Assembly: GCA_021014945.1 (NCBI GenBank)
Contig: MU266328.1
Location: forward strand, 477,274-541,273
DNA: 64,000 nt
Direction of reading: 5' to 3'
Origin: Leucogyrophana mollusca
Lineage: Eukaryota > Basidiomycota > Agaricomycetes > Boletales
The notes under the pieces are model-generated. The model was not told the DNA's origin. It did no database searches and saw only the letters and a program-made list of their open reading frames with translations. Made by a program: the position numbers and the translations under genes. Shown here in pieces: positions 45,779-56,945 of the stretch. The first letter of the stretch is position 1; every line of letters starts with the position of its first letter.

Positions 45779-48244
45779 ATGGCGAGACGTCCCACGCAGC
45801 TCAGCCGAAGGCCATCTGCTTCTCCGTTGGTTGCTGACGAACACAGAGACAACACTGTCTCGGAGACAGCTCAAGGTGAGTGCCCTTCAGGTCAACCCTT
45901 AACCCGTCTGACTGCATCTACCTATGGCTGTCACATAAAGCGTCCACCCAGCGAGTCGCGAGCACCCCGGATTCCAAAGGGAAGAAAGTCATGGGTGAAT
46001 CCATAATTCTTCTACTCTGAACTGGAGTCTAATCAAGCGGAGGAAGATTGTGTCTTACTAACTAGCAGTCGAAAACGAAGTGCGTCTTAGGGCAAAAGCA
46101 TCAGCTCCCTCCATTCACTCACCCAATACTCCTCAGGTCGTTCGGCGATTGAACGGTCGGATGAAGCGGGCTCGTCCTCAAGCCCATCGGTGCATCTCCT
46201 GGGCTGTAAGTGCTTAGATGCCCATCTAAAGCACATTTGACACACGATTGTATCAAGCGCAATCCAAATCGAAAAATGCACGCAAATCTTCGATTGGCCC
46301 TGGATCCAGAAATATCAATCCTCCAAGCGAAGATACCGGCAGTCCACAGAAGAAAAAGCAGAAGCGAGCGACTTCCACCCCACCGACCAGCTCGACAGCG
46401 ATCGCTAAAAGACTATCCGCTGCAGTGCCGCGTATCCGTCGTGGACGTACCCCTTCCGGTGCAATGGGTACTCCAGAGTCATCTGTCGATTCCGCCCTTC
46501 CTTCGCGAGCATCCGCGAGGCTGGCTTCCAAGAACCACCCATACATAAGGACTCGAACCTCGGACATCTACTCGTATTTGGCTGTGGAGAATGCTGGAGT
46601 CGCATCGCAAGATACAAGTGTGTCGGAGTTTCCCCCCTCTGGTTCGCAGCCCGCGAAGAAGGCCAGGGGAAGGCCACCTAAACTTAATCTGGATGATCCG
46701 CAAACCAAGGCAAAGTTGATGAAAGCATGGGCACAATCCCGCCTGTTGCAAGGATCCCCGGCACTCAGCCAGCCTGTAGGCTCTTCAGGGGTGTTGGCCA
46801 GAGAGGCAATCGGGGTCAAGTTGCCACAAGAACTTGATCCTCCCGAACCCACAGGAGCTGCACCTGCAAGCACGGTCAGCGCCATCGTAAAGTCAGCACC
46901 CACACTTGAAGCGTCTGAGGCGGCATCCAGTTCCCCAGCTGCGCATCCTTCCGAGCTCGACAGTATGGTCGTCGATAAGCCTTCCCCCGGTTCCAGTGTT
47001 GCCTCACACAGTCCCACGCGTGTCTCCGTTCCACCTAGTCCTCAAGATTCGCCCGTTTTACGGTATCCAAGCTTACCTGCGCCATCCCGGCCCAATGTCG
47101 AGGATCGTGTGTCTGCGTCCGAAGAAGAAAGCTCGTTCAGTATGATGCTACCCACTCAGGAAATTGATAGGGAGCAAGAACAAGACGGTCCCGCTCCATC
47201 ACCTCGGGCTATCGTTCTGGCAGAACCACCTTTCATAACTGAGGGTGGAGGAGATCCATTTTCTTGCGGACTGTCTTCGCCTACTGCAGACACGCCGCCC
47301 ACCAACCTTCTGAATCGCATTCAAGGAGATGGCCTCCTCTCGGATCTCCCAAATCCAGTCCACCACGTCAAAGACCGTGTCGAAGACTTACCGAACAACT
47401 TTTTATATATAACCGCACCACCTTTTACACACTCGCCAACTTCCCCTCTTATCAATCTAGTTGAACATACTGGAGAGTTTCAAATGTTGGATGTACCCGA
47501 AGCCGTTGCTCTTCCTTGGGTACCCTTGGAGTCGGGGACATCGCATATCTACGTCCCGCCCGGTATCCATCAGCTCATCGCTAGTTCGTTTATTCCCATA
47601 ATCTGTATGGCCTCTGCTCACATTATTCCCCCAAGGCATGAAGCGCGAGCTTGAACTAGAGGGACAAGCTCGTCAGAAAGCCGAAGACATGTATCTTAAG
47701 GAGATGCAGAAACGAATTGCAGTGGAATCAGTGATATCCAACCTTCGTGAAGAGTTTCGGCATACTTGGGCTCATGCAAGCTCTTCCACTCGATCAGCTG
47801 CCCAGGCCCCACCCGGTGTTGGATCTCGCCCGAAAACGACGGCACCAGACTCCGCAAAGCCACTCCCAACTGAGGAACAAGTAGGAGTTGTGGACTTGCC
47901 CTCAGAACTGGCGGCGCCTCCAGATTCACAACCTACTCCCGTCAGCGTCCACCAACCGTATGTTCAGCCGAATACAAACGCCCAGGACGCTGGTATTACA
48001 GAGCAACATCCTGCTGATGCGCTAGCGGTCAACATTGTAATCTCGAACCCGGATGAAGATCGCGTCAGACAACATGATCCAACGGTGACTCCTATTTCGT
48101 TTCAGCGATCCCAAGGCGAGAAATTAAGATCAGGTGAGCCTCATTGCCGTCCTGCCCCGGATCTAGGCACAAACGCTTTTCATAGCTAGCACTCCATCTC
48201 CACTGCAGCCGGTGCAAACTAACGCAGCACACGCTGTCAGATAG
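45779..48244 (+). CDS. AT-hook nuclear protein with C-terminal coiled coil
   Basis: Unrecognised family. It starts MARRPTQLSRRPSASPLVAD. Short exons give STQRVASTPDSKGKKVM and ENEV RLRAKASAPSIHSPNT. A long exon contains KKKQKRATSTPPTSS, RIRRGRTPSGAMG and an AT-hook core KKARGRPPKLNLDD, followed by a Ser/Pro-rich acidic region. A phase-1 splice leads to MKRELELEGQARQKAEDMYL, a coiled coil of about 50 residues ending LREEFRHTW. The last exon gives STPSPLQPVQTNAAHAVR. The third exon (near 46080-46205) does not keep one frame to its donor, so a small intron or a different border is missing there. DNA binding is inferred from the AT hook. Confidence 0.62.
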
Positions 48245-48847
48245 TGATTGTTATATACACACCATATGCTTCACTTCACGCATTATGCTTTTCCCTTTCC
48301 CCTCCTAATGATCACGTGATTCATCACAACATATTGCGTCGAGAGGCTTTTGCAAGTTGGTACTGACCCATTATCCAGTTCTGACTGGCGCGATCAGCAG
48401 ATAATCTACCCTGATATTTTCGCTGGCCCGTCGGCGATGCGTCGACTTGTGTGGTTTTGATCGACACGAAAGAGGACCGTGCATGCAAGCTCTGAAGAGC
48501 CCAGGCTGTCTTTGATCTAGATAAATAGGATAATACACAAAAATGTTACAGACTCATAGTTGAAGAATCATCATCCTACAAAGCGTGGATTTGAGGAAAT
48601 GTGCTAAGGAAGTTTGTGGCATGAGAACATGGTGCATGGGTTGATGCCGATGATTGAGAATGAAAAGAATAGAGTTCGACTAGGGTTGGACGCTGAAATA
48701 TGGATGGGAAAGTGTTGAGGAATGGGCTGTTAGTTGCGTCCATCCGGCGGTATACATTGTATGTAATGTGTGGAGAATTTGAAGGTGATTGTGGAGGGCG
48801 AGTGTAGGCTTGACAGTGAAAGCGGCAGCGTAAACGCCACGCACCCC
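48245..48847. other. Convergent intergenic region
   Basis: These 603 bases lie between two convergent genes and probably hold both 3'UTRs. One CACGTG-containing stretch (near 48313) was noted. No coding or RNA gene recognised. Confidence 0.4.
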
Positions 48848-50187
48848 CTAATGCCATAGCTCTCCGGCCTGCGACGAGTCCCCGAATGTGGGAGAATGAT
48901 CGAAAGCCCGCAGAGCTTCGTAGTCGCTCAAGCCACCGGCACCGTTTGCCATCGCCAAGCTGAGCGCAGCGATAGCTTTCTCAGTGCGTGTAGCAGATGC
49001 TGATATGGGAACCGTATAATTAGGAGTGTCGGAGGTGAAATGGAAACGAGATGATGGTTGCAATGCGGCAGCTGAAGAAAGATTATTGGTCGTCTTAAGC
49101 CCAGGGTGTGAAGGAGACAGGGAGAGCGGTGCCAATGAGAATGCGGAGGCATTTAGAGAAGTACAAGATGGCGCGGGAGTAGATGCTCCGGTATAAGCAG
49201 AGAAAGTAAATGCGGGAGATGATGGTGATGAGTAGGCTGGTTCTGCTGGAGTGATACCAACCGCAACATTGTCCATAGAGTCGTCGGCGGCGAAGGAATA
49301 GGTCGAGTCACGAGATGGGCTGGAGTCGTTGCCATCTGAACTCCTAAAGGCAGTACGCTTGTCGTCGAGAGAGTCTAGGTCCATCGCACCCAGACTGGAT
49401 GCTCGTTTCTGGCGCGAAATTCCCGCCGAAGGTTCGCCGGAGAATATTTGGATATCATCGTCATCACTATCCGAGGAATTCACTTTCCGAACAGCTCTTG
49501 TGATGGGAACACTGGGCGAGTATCTCTTTCTCCGCCGCCTCTCAATGCCTCTGGCCCGGGAGTATATCCCGGCTTTAGAGCGAGAGTCTTCATACTCCCG
49601 CATACGCCTAATCAGGCCTTCCCCGCTCTCAGCAACGCTTCTCCGAAGTTCCCAGAAGGCGTCTGAGCGTAAACGAGCCAGATCGGCCTCGGAAACGTCA
49701 TCGGACTCGTCTGGGTGGGCAGCTGAAATATGTGGCCGCATGCGAGAATGAGCGATGGCATTACTGCAATCCTTGGAGCGGTTCGGGAACAAAAGGAATT
49801 CCGCGGACGTAGCAGCAAATACGGGTGTGTGAGGAGCAGACGAAGTGGAGCCTGAGCTACGACTTTCGGCAGAGGTCGGGGAGGATGAGCCGGTATGGTA
49901 GTCCAAAGACGGCTGGAATGAGAATTTAATGAGTGAACTGGATGAAGAGAGAGAAGACACGATATAGCGCGCACCGAGATGTCTCTGCGAGGTCTCTTAC
50001 CCCTCTTCCACGAATCAGCATCCCAGATATGGGGAAGAGTATGGTCTGGGATAGATGGACTGTTGCGATGAGAAGAGTGGGCTCTTTTGGTTGCAGGGCG
50101 CCATGTAGATTTTGGGGCGGGAGATGGAGATGGAGAGGAGGCTGAGTGAGATCTTCGGCGATAATTAAACGCAAAGGGCGATGACAT
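48848..50187 (-). CDS. Ser-rich protein of unknown function
   Basis: Two exons. The first starts MSSPFAFNYRRRSHSASSPS at 50187 and ends HTLPHIWDADS. The intron with GTGGAAGAG donor and CCAG acceptor (phase 2) joins it to SLIKFSFQPSLDYHTGSSS. A stronger-looking GTAAGA donor slightly downstream breaks the frame, so it was rejected. The second exon contains EADLARLRSDAFWELRRSVA, ESGEGLIRRMREYEDSR and the basic RGIERRRRKRYS, then an acidic DSDDDDIQIF run, a Ser/Ala/Pro-rich part and ALRAFDHSPTFGDSSQAGEL at the end. About 410 residues. Probably nuclear; no family named. Confidence 0.6.
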
Positions 50188-51010
50188 GGACACTAACGAC
50201 AATATCAACGTCGTTAGTTGATTGAAGCTGAGTGCCTGTATATAAGAAGGTGGTGGAGAAAAAGTAAGAGGGCTTTCTGGCGACCAGTGCGTTGCTGTGG
50301 GACCGGGTTTACTCAATAACGGACAATGCAAGTCTGAGTGGTGTAGTAATAAGTAAGTCACGCTTGCTTTGTTCGCAGCGGCTCCGTTGCGGCTCTCCTT
50401 GATTGATATATAATCCACCTTTCTGCTCAACCTGACTCTTTTGACCTCACTCCAAGGCAAGCGTATATATCTTTTCGCAGTCATCGCTCTGTGCTTCGCA
50501 TAGTAAACGAACCGGGTCCGGGTAGAATCTCCGCCCATCCTGGACCCAACTCGTTCTGATCTGTGATCTGATGGTTCCAACCTTGGTCGTTCTCGAATCG
50601 CACATGTTCTGGCACGATGCATCGCTGAGTTAGCCCCTCAGATCTCAGACATCGCTCCCGATTGACTGTGTGTTGGTAAATCATTTCGTTGCAGTCTCTT
50701 GAAGCCCCTCTACACTAGACTGCTTGATGCAGAGAGCGGATCTCCTCGCAGATCTGTCTTCGACCCTTCTCAGATATTAGGCGCATTCGCGGAACACACA
50801 ACCCCAGGTACTGAATCATCGTCTGTTTTTCACCAACCTGCCCGGAATGACGTCGGTCCGAGCTTTTGCCCAAGCACATCACGCTCTGGAAAGCCCTTCG
50901 CTGGCATGTGCGTTCGGCTGAATATCGGCCTCAAGGTCACTGATCCGTCGCAGAATCTCAAATTATAAGAGATAGCATCCCCCTCCTCCGAAGTCAACCA
51001 GTTCTCCGCC
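50188..51010. other. Divergent intergenic region, Ser-rich gene / GH131
   Basis: These 823 bases contain both promoters. An overlapping open frame runs upstream of 50187 on the minus strand without a recognisable product. No RNA gene recognised. Confidence 0.4.
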
Positions 51011-52385
51011 ATGAGATTTCTGTGGCTCTCTCTAGCTTCCGCATCCCTATCTTCGGCTACCATTTTGTGGGACGGAAGATTTAACAATTATTCGTACGTC
51101 CCACTCAAGCTGGGACGTGTTGTTCCAGAGCTGACAGAAAAACGAACAGTACTGCAGCAGATTTCGATCAATGGAGCTGGAACAATCAAGTAGGTGCCTA
51201 CCAGACCTACATCTACGTGAGTGGTATGTGGCAATTGCGCAATCGGGCTTTCTCAATCTGGTCGCGTAGGGTAATTTAAACGTGAGGACGCTCTTAATTG
51301 CTTCCCGCACATTGTGTTAGATTTCTCTATAGGGCGAGACTGCATCAAGCTGGCTCACGTTAGGGAGCCAGTACATGAACCCCGCTGGTTTGCATCTGCA
51401 CCCCTAACCATGTCTCATGACTGACGATAGGTCTACCTTAAGCCACTGGAGAAAAACAAGGAGTAAAAGTTAAAATCGACGCTGAATCAGTTTGGAACGG
51501 CGGTTCGATGTTGAGGACAGAGATCCTTCCTCAGACGTCGAATTCTCTGACCGGAAACTTGTACATCATGTTTCTCGGTGGTGGTTGAAATTCCTGGCGA
51601 CTGAAGTCACATACTACTCAGGTTTTTCCATGTCTCCCTCCAGCTGCCAACAGAGAACACGCCAGGTGCGTCTCGGTAGGACCACTTTAGAATGCATACT
51701 TATAGCACAAGGGGAGGTCAGATTCGGCTTACGAGCATCAGGTATGTCTTTTGCTACCCGTTCAATGTGTCTGGGTAACAGGGTGCACGCAACGTAGATA
51801 GTCTTCTGGGAAGGTGCGTTGGAGAGCCATTGCTTCCCCTGAGTTACTCGTGACCCATGGTATCTTGGTAGAACATTATTGTGACATCAAGTACGGACAG
51901 CTCTCAGGTATGTGGCGCGTGCACAAGTCGAGCGATTTCCACCGGGCTTACGGCGCTGCTCCTGTAGGTCAAGACGGTGTAGCGAATACTCTCCAGGTCA
52001 TCACCGGCGGTGAGAGTATCTGGTCAGTGACGCCCGTATTGGGAGAATGGGTGCGTCTCTTCCCTTCCTGGCTCGAAAGTTGGCGGCTAAGACAGCATCT
52101 TCTAGTATAACTTTATACTCGGAGTGGGCTCCCCTGGTGGCCTCTGGGTATCCACCGGCAGCAATGCCTTGACACAAGTGTACAGCGGTTCCCTGGGTGG
52201 AAGCGGTGGCACTGACTGGCACGTCGGTAAGTAGATTGAATAGCTGGACAATCAACTATATGCTGAATAGCACGGAAGGGGTGTTGAGGTTGCCGCTGGA
52301 TGGCACAACCCAAACTATTACCGAGGAGGACTTTTACTATAGCGGTATCTACGTCGAGGACTCCGGCCCCACCACCACTCTCTGA
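51011..52385 (+). CDS. Glycoside hydrolase family 131, secreted beta-glucanase
   Basis: GH131 enzymes act on beta-1,3/1,6- and beta-1,4-glucans. A signal peptide MRFLWLSLASASLSSA is followed by TILWDGRFNNYSTAADFDQW, the family start. Further blocks are SWNNQVGAYQTYI, ATGEKQGVKVKIDAESVWNG, SMLRTEILPQTSNSLTGN, the EHQIVFWEEHYCDIKYGQLS block, STGSNALTQVYSGSLGG, DWHVGVLRLPLDG and DFYYSGIYVEDSGPTTTL. Eleven exons and ten introns are packed into 1.4 kb for a protein of only about 250 residues. All phases agree once acceptors at CTTAAG (before ATGEKQ) and GGTCAG (before DSAYEHQ) are used, so an apparent stop in the raw reading is intronic. The protein is probably released into the wood or soil matrix. 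Confidence 0.87.
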
Positions 52386-52644
52386 CGGAAGGAGGAAGGT
52401 GGCAAGTGCAGTAATATCAATCCGGGATAGTGCGCGGGTACGTGAGGTTATATGTCCTGAGGGACAAACAAGATACGAGCACAGCTATCAATTCTGACAA
52501 AAATCAGACGGTACTCTGTTTTGGGCATTACCTGGACAAGTGAAGAAAAATAAGTCCTTCTTTCGGGCGGCCAGCACACTACACACTCACTGGCTGTTTT
52601 TGGTTGGATGTGGCTGTTTTCTGGACGATCTAGTATTAATCTCG

Positions 52645-55604
52645 TTAGTAGGGCCTCAGAATAAGAGGCGAAAATGAAACCTGGTGTAGCAGGATTTCCC
52701 CCATGACAGATAGCCTATTCCTCAGCAGGACGGAATACTCTGCAGGGGATGGTGTCTCGCCATGGAGAAGGTTTTGTAACATGGCACGAAGGCTGAGGGT
52801 CCACGGGGAACAGATGATGAAGCTCACTTGAAACAAATCGAAATCAGTTCCGCTATCCCTTCGTCCCGCGAGTTGTTGACATACTAGCATTCGGGTCAGC
52901 ATGCTTGAGCAAGCGAATCAAGGCCTTACAGACGACTGGCGCAACGATCAGCGCCAGGGGTTCGGGATCCCCGAGAAAATGATTTGAGCTGATCAACAGA
53001 AGCACATCTCGGAGGTAGCTCCACGCCTCAGCAAGAGCAAGTGGCCCGCATAGCTCGCGGGCCACAATGATCAAGTGTGCGAAAGCGGCTGGAATTACAG
53101 CCATCAGTGAAGAAGCGACTTGATAAGGTTGGTGACGTTTTACAGGCAGTCAATAGATCAGAACGACTGCCGCTCGATGCCATTTGCCAAATGACCTCAA
53201 TATCCCAAGCAGCAGAGGCCTTTGCCAGATCAAGGGCAGGGTCCAAAGAGCTTGACGCTGCTAAAGTATTCAGAAAACTGTCAAGAAGGCTGGGCGGCCC
53301 TTCTGAGGTGTCGGGGGCAAGAGACAACGCGTTGGTCACTGCGAGAAGGAAGTCTTGGACGTTTCCTCGGCCGACAAAATGGGTACCTGAAAAGCATAGC
53401 AGAGACACGAAATCCAGAAGTTGCCTCGAGAGCAATAGCACAGCTGGATCTGGGCTTCCACGGAGGAGTTGACTGGTATTGGCAATTGAGCCAATATCGT
53501 TGCGTTGCGAGGGCAGTGTTCTCACCGTGTTGCCTCAGAAACGGCTACAGGGAGGGTCGTGAACATAAACATGGCGCAACGAGTCATTACACACCTTCAT
53601 CGAAACTGCAGCTGAAGCGATACGATGCATTGGCCTGTGCAGCCCGCAATCCCTCTAGTATGCATTCTTTCTTCATGTCCGTCAAAGTTTTGATAACGAG
53701 CTCCCTGACTTGAGCATTTATGTACCTCGATGGCCGCAAGTAAATCATAGGGGACTTCACATACCACCGACGCAATCTTCGACATGGCACGTGAGAGGGA
53801 AAAATGCTAACAAGTATTCACAGACATTTGATGAGTGGCTGACTAGCCCCTTGCAGGCGTTGGATTCTGCGAAGTGTGAGATGGTCCAAACAATCTTAAG
53901 TATCACGTCCATCACAGACGCCGCGAGACGTTTCGGACCCTCCGGTAACGATAGAACCGCGACGCAGCGACATAACAGTTGCTGCGGACAGTCAGAAGCT
54001 CGCATAGCCATATTAGGCTGCGCTCACCGATGCCACAGTGGTAGCTGGAACAATATTATTCATTAGGGTAGGGCCGAGGTGGGTCTCCCAGTCCCGCGTC
54101 CGTTCATCCCCCAGTGTGATTGATTGAGGACAAATATGATGAAGCCATGTGATCGTCTGCATTGTCAGTATACCTATACCGTGTGATCTCACAGACCATT
54201 CAACTCACAAGATACATAATAGTATCAGTCTCCGCACGTCGCAGGTCCGTCCAGATAGTCCAACTCCAAGGAACGAACTTCCCCCACCGTACGAGGATTG
54301 TCTGAGGCACATCTAAAAGTTCAAGGGGAGTTAAGCCATGAAGGGGCGAGGTTGCGGCTTCGGGGTGCACGACACATTGCAATAAGCGTAGAAGTTGGTT
54401 CACCGTATGCGGCCGAAAAGGAGCCAGTGACTCGGAGTCTTCTTGTTCTTTGCGGACTAAATCTGCGACCTATTAGCGTTCTTAGTGTCAGTCATGTACA
54501 CTTGCAACTAGTCGCGTCAACGTACGGCGAACAAGGAGAGGCCCATGGCACACGCCATTCGTTCCTCGTACAGGAAATCGTGGCGGGAGGATTCACTGAA
54601 AGTCATGTCGGTGGATAAACGTGTGATAGTGTCTTGCAGAAAACTGTGCGCTGCGTTGAATAATTCCATTGGTTTGACCCTGATAGTCTTTCAACGGGGG
54701 TCGGTGCAAGGCTCAGAGAATACTATACCCTTCGGCCGCCCAAGGATCCGCTAACTCGATACGCTTCTCCAGCTGTGGGTGAACAACAAAGCGGACCAGA
54801 GTCAACTGCAAAGCGAGACGTCTGGCAGCTGGCGACGCCCGGTTGGATGATATGATGGATGGCACCGAGTCCCATTTATCTGTACCACTTTCAGCGCCTG
54901 GCGTTTATGACCTTTTGAGGAGACAATTACCAGGAAGCTGGGCAGCAGCGCGAAGCTGGTTATCCTCGCGCTGAAGTTTTAAAACCTGGGTCGAATTTCT
55001 TTGACAGTCGTCCACCCGAAGACCGCCAGCTACAAAGGCGGCGACATCACCGACTTTGGCCAGTATGACGTCCACCCAACATATCACAGTAGGAATAGCA
55101 ACTCCTGGGATGAGACCCTGGGCAGCTATGACATGAAAGAGTCGCCGATACTGAAATAACAAGCAAAAAGACGAGTAATGTACTGGTGGAATGTAGTGGA
55201 TTAGAAATGTAGATCAACAGACTGACTAAATAAGGCATACAGAGTTCGGGGAGTTGAGTTAGTGCCTCTTGTAAACCTTGGTCGCCATTGAAACGAAGGG
55301 AGAGGAGGTTGTCCAGAAATTTCAATATTGCGCCTGAAGCCACTTGAATATCCTTGTGGAGAGATTTATCCTAGTTTCGATGAGCGAAGGCTTATAGTAC
55401 GACCATGCATCATCTTACCTTTCGAACAAGCCGAAAATCGAGAGATCCCAAAAGTTTCATCGCTGAACTTACGGGTCGTGCTTCGTTTTGCAATTCCGCG
55501 TCTTGTTGCATCTCAGACGAGAGGTTGTTCGCAAACTCCTGTGCGGACTGCGCCGCCATTCCAGTGGCAGTTTCTGGCTCAGACTCGGTCTCGGTGTCAG
55601 ACAT
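52645..55604 (-). CDS. Large alpha-helical protein, HEAT/ARM-like, unrecognised
   Basis: A multi-exon gene of about 800 residues. It starts MSDTETESEPETATGMAAQS and continues AQEFANNLSSEMQQDAELQN, then IQVASGAILKFLDNLLSLRF. Later exons give LQLTLVRFVVHPQLEKRIEL, a block with FLYEERMACAMGLSLFA, VNQLLRLLQCVVHPEAATSP, ISHFAESNACKGL, NVQDFLLAVTNALSLAPD and AHLIIVARELCGPLALAEAW. The end reads GEILLHQVSFSPLILRPY. The rhythm of Leu-rich amphipathic helices suggests a solenoid. No catalytic motif seen. Exon borders between 53,900 and 54,900 are the least certain. Function unknown. Confidence 0.6.
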
Positions 55605-55834
55605 GGGGGAGGTGGTCAACGTTGCTCGGTGTTTCCGTTGCCTTTATGCCCTTCGGATGCAGTCCTCGTTGGAAGACTGGCGTTACTTCTTTTCTAGTGC
55701 GATGTGACTGCCTGTGTCTATCATACATCCTGATGTGTCACCACCAGCACCCAATCGCCCAATGAGGATCTTTTTGATGTGTATGAGAAACGCGAAGGGA
55801 CGGGTGCTGGTACATACTGAAGTTTTATGATATG

Positions 55835-56801
55835 CTACAGCCCTTTAATACCCTTCAGAAATGCAGTGATCTCTGTCTTGCATTCTAATTCCTCTTCTCC
55901 ACGAGAAAACACTGCCTCGAAGGCTTCAGTTGCCTCCGCGGTCTAGATGCCCGTAAGAATGAAATCAGACGCGAAAGTATAGCACACAGTACCTCTGCAT
56001 CGCAAAAGTCGATGTCTTCCCATGTCTCGTCTTCTTCCGCACGAATCGCGTGGAGCATGTCTCGACGTACAGCTGATAACCCTCCCTGAAGGTTTCCAGC
56101 CTTGTCATCCGCAGCCTTCCGTGCAGAAACCTGGACCTCCTTGGCGTCTGCAGCTTTTTTCTCTTTCTTTGGTTGTGGAGGTGCTGCTATTGGCTCGTCA
56201 GGGTCCAGGGGAGGACCATCATCCGAGTCCGAGTCCGAGCCTGCACCACCTCGTGAACGTTTACTTCTCCGCGACATAAAATCCAAGTATGTCAAGGTCG
56301 GGCGAAACTGATGGGTCTCGCTGATAGGTTGTAGATGTAAATTACCTGACCGTGTTATGAGTGAGCAACACGACCTGACACCGATAAGCTGACGGTATAC
56401 TTGCCATCTCTAACGATTCCGAGCATGTATGCGCCCAGTTGGCTGATCTGTTCACTGCGCATCCGGACCTCGGCCAACCTTGGCTCTTCCCCCTCCCTTT
56501 GTTTTGCCTTACCTACATCCTGGTTCTTCTCCCGATCATCTTCCAGCCGTGCAGTTCCTAGATCTTTGCTCTTTTCACTATTCCAGACCTCGGGTCGGGT
56601 GTCTGATGGTACATGAATCTCTATTCTGCGAGTAGCCGGTTTTATACGGGCTCGTATGCGTTTTCCACTCAGCGCGGCTGACGGAGGCGTTTGTAGCGGG
56701 CGGGAAAGTAGCGGGAATTGGTGGATTTGTATATTAGGACTGAGAGTATTGGAATAGTGGATGGGCAACGTAGCGACGAGCTGATCTCCTTCACTGTCCA
56801 T
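55835..56801 (-). CDS. RNA polymerase III subunit Rpc5/Rpc37 (Sin-like)
   Basis: Subunit of the TFIIF-like Rpc37/53 module used in Pol III initiation and termination (human POLR3E). It starts MDSEGDQLVATLPIHYSNTL, followed by SPNIQIHQFPLLSRPLQTPP, KRIRARIKPATRRIEIHVPS and EVRMRSEQISQLGAYMLGIV. The next exon has LHLQPISETHQFRPTLTYLD and a basic RRSKRSRGG patch, then an acidic/Lys region and a final EEDETWEDIDFCDAE-containing block. The gene ends FLKGIKGL. About 290 residues, shorter than the human protein as is usual in fungi. The intron at 56346-56404 is GC-AG. Confidence 0.86.
56346..56404 (-). other. GC-AG intron in RPC5
   Basis: The exon ends ...AGA GAT G and the next exon starts GT AAT TTA CAT, giving IVRDGNLHLQPISE. 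The donor is GCAAGT, a classical GC-type donor; GT alternatives break the frame or leave a 29-nt intron. Confidence 0.8.
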
Positions 56802-56945
56802 GACCGAAGAAATGTTAGATTACCATCGTGGGAACCAAGCGCCTCCTGTCAACACGAAGCTTAAGACCAGTTTCCGCTACGAACAAAGTACACGGCTGAG
56901 AATTATAATTCGTACAAGAAAATAAGTAGCAAGGCCTAGAGGGGG

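Noticed and set aside
49998..50006. GTAAGA donor in the Ser-rich gene
   Set aside because: It breaks the frame into exon 2; the GTGGAAGAG donor 9 bp earlier keeps it.
49612..50622. 336-codon minus-strand frame overlapping the Ser-rich gene
   Set aside because: It includes the true first exon but then runs through the intron and the other frame of exon 2.
51395..51440. In-frame stop in GH131 suggesting a pseudogene
   Set aside because: Using the acceptor CTTAAG just downstream removes the stop and restores the conserved ATGEKQGVK block.
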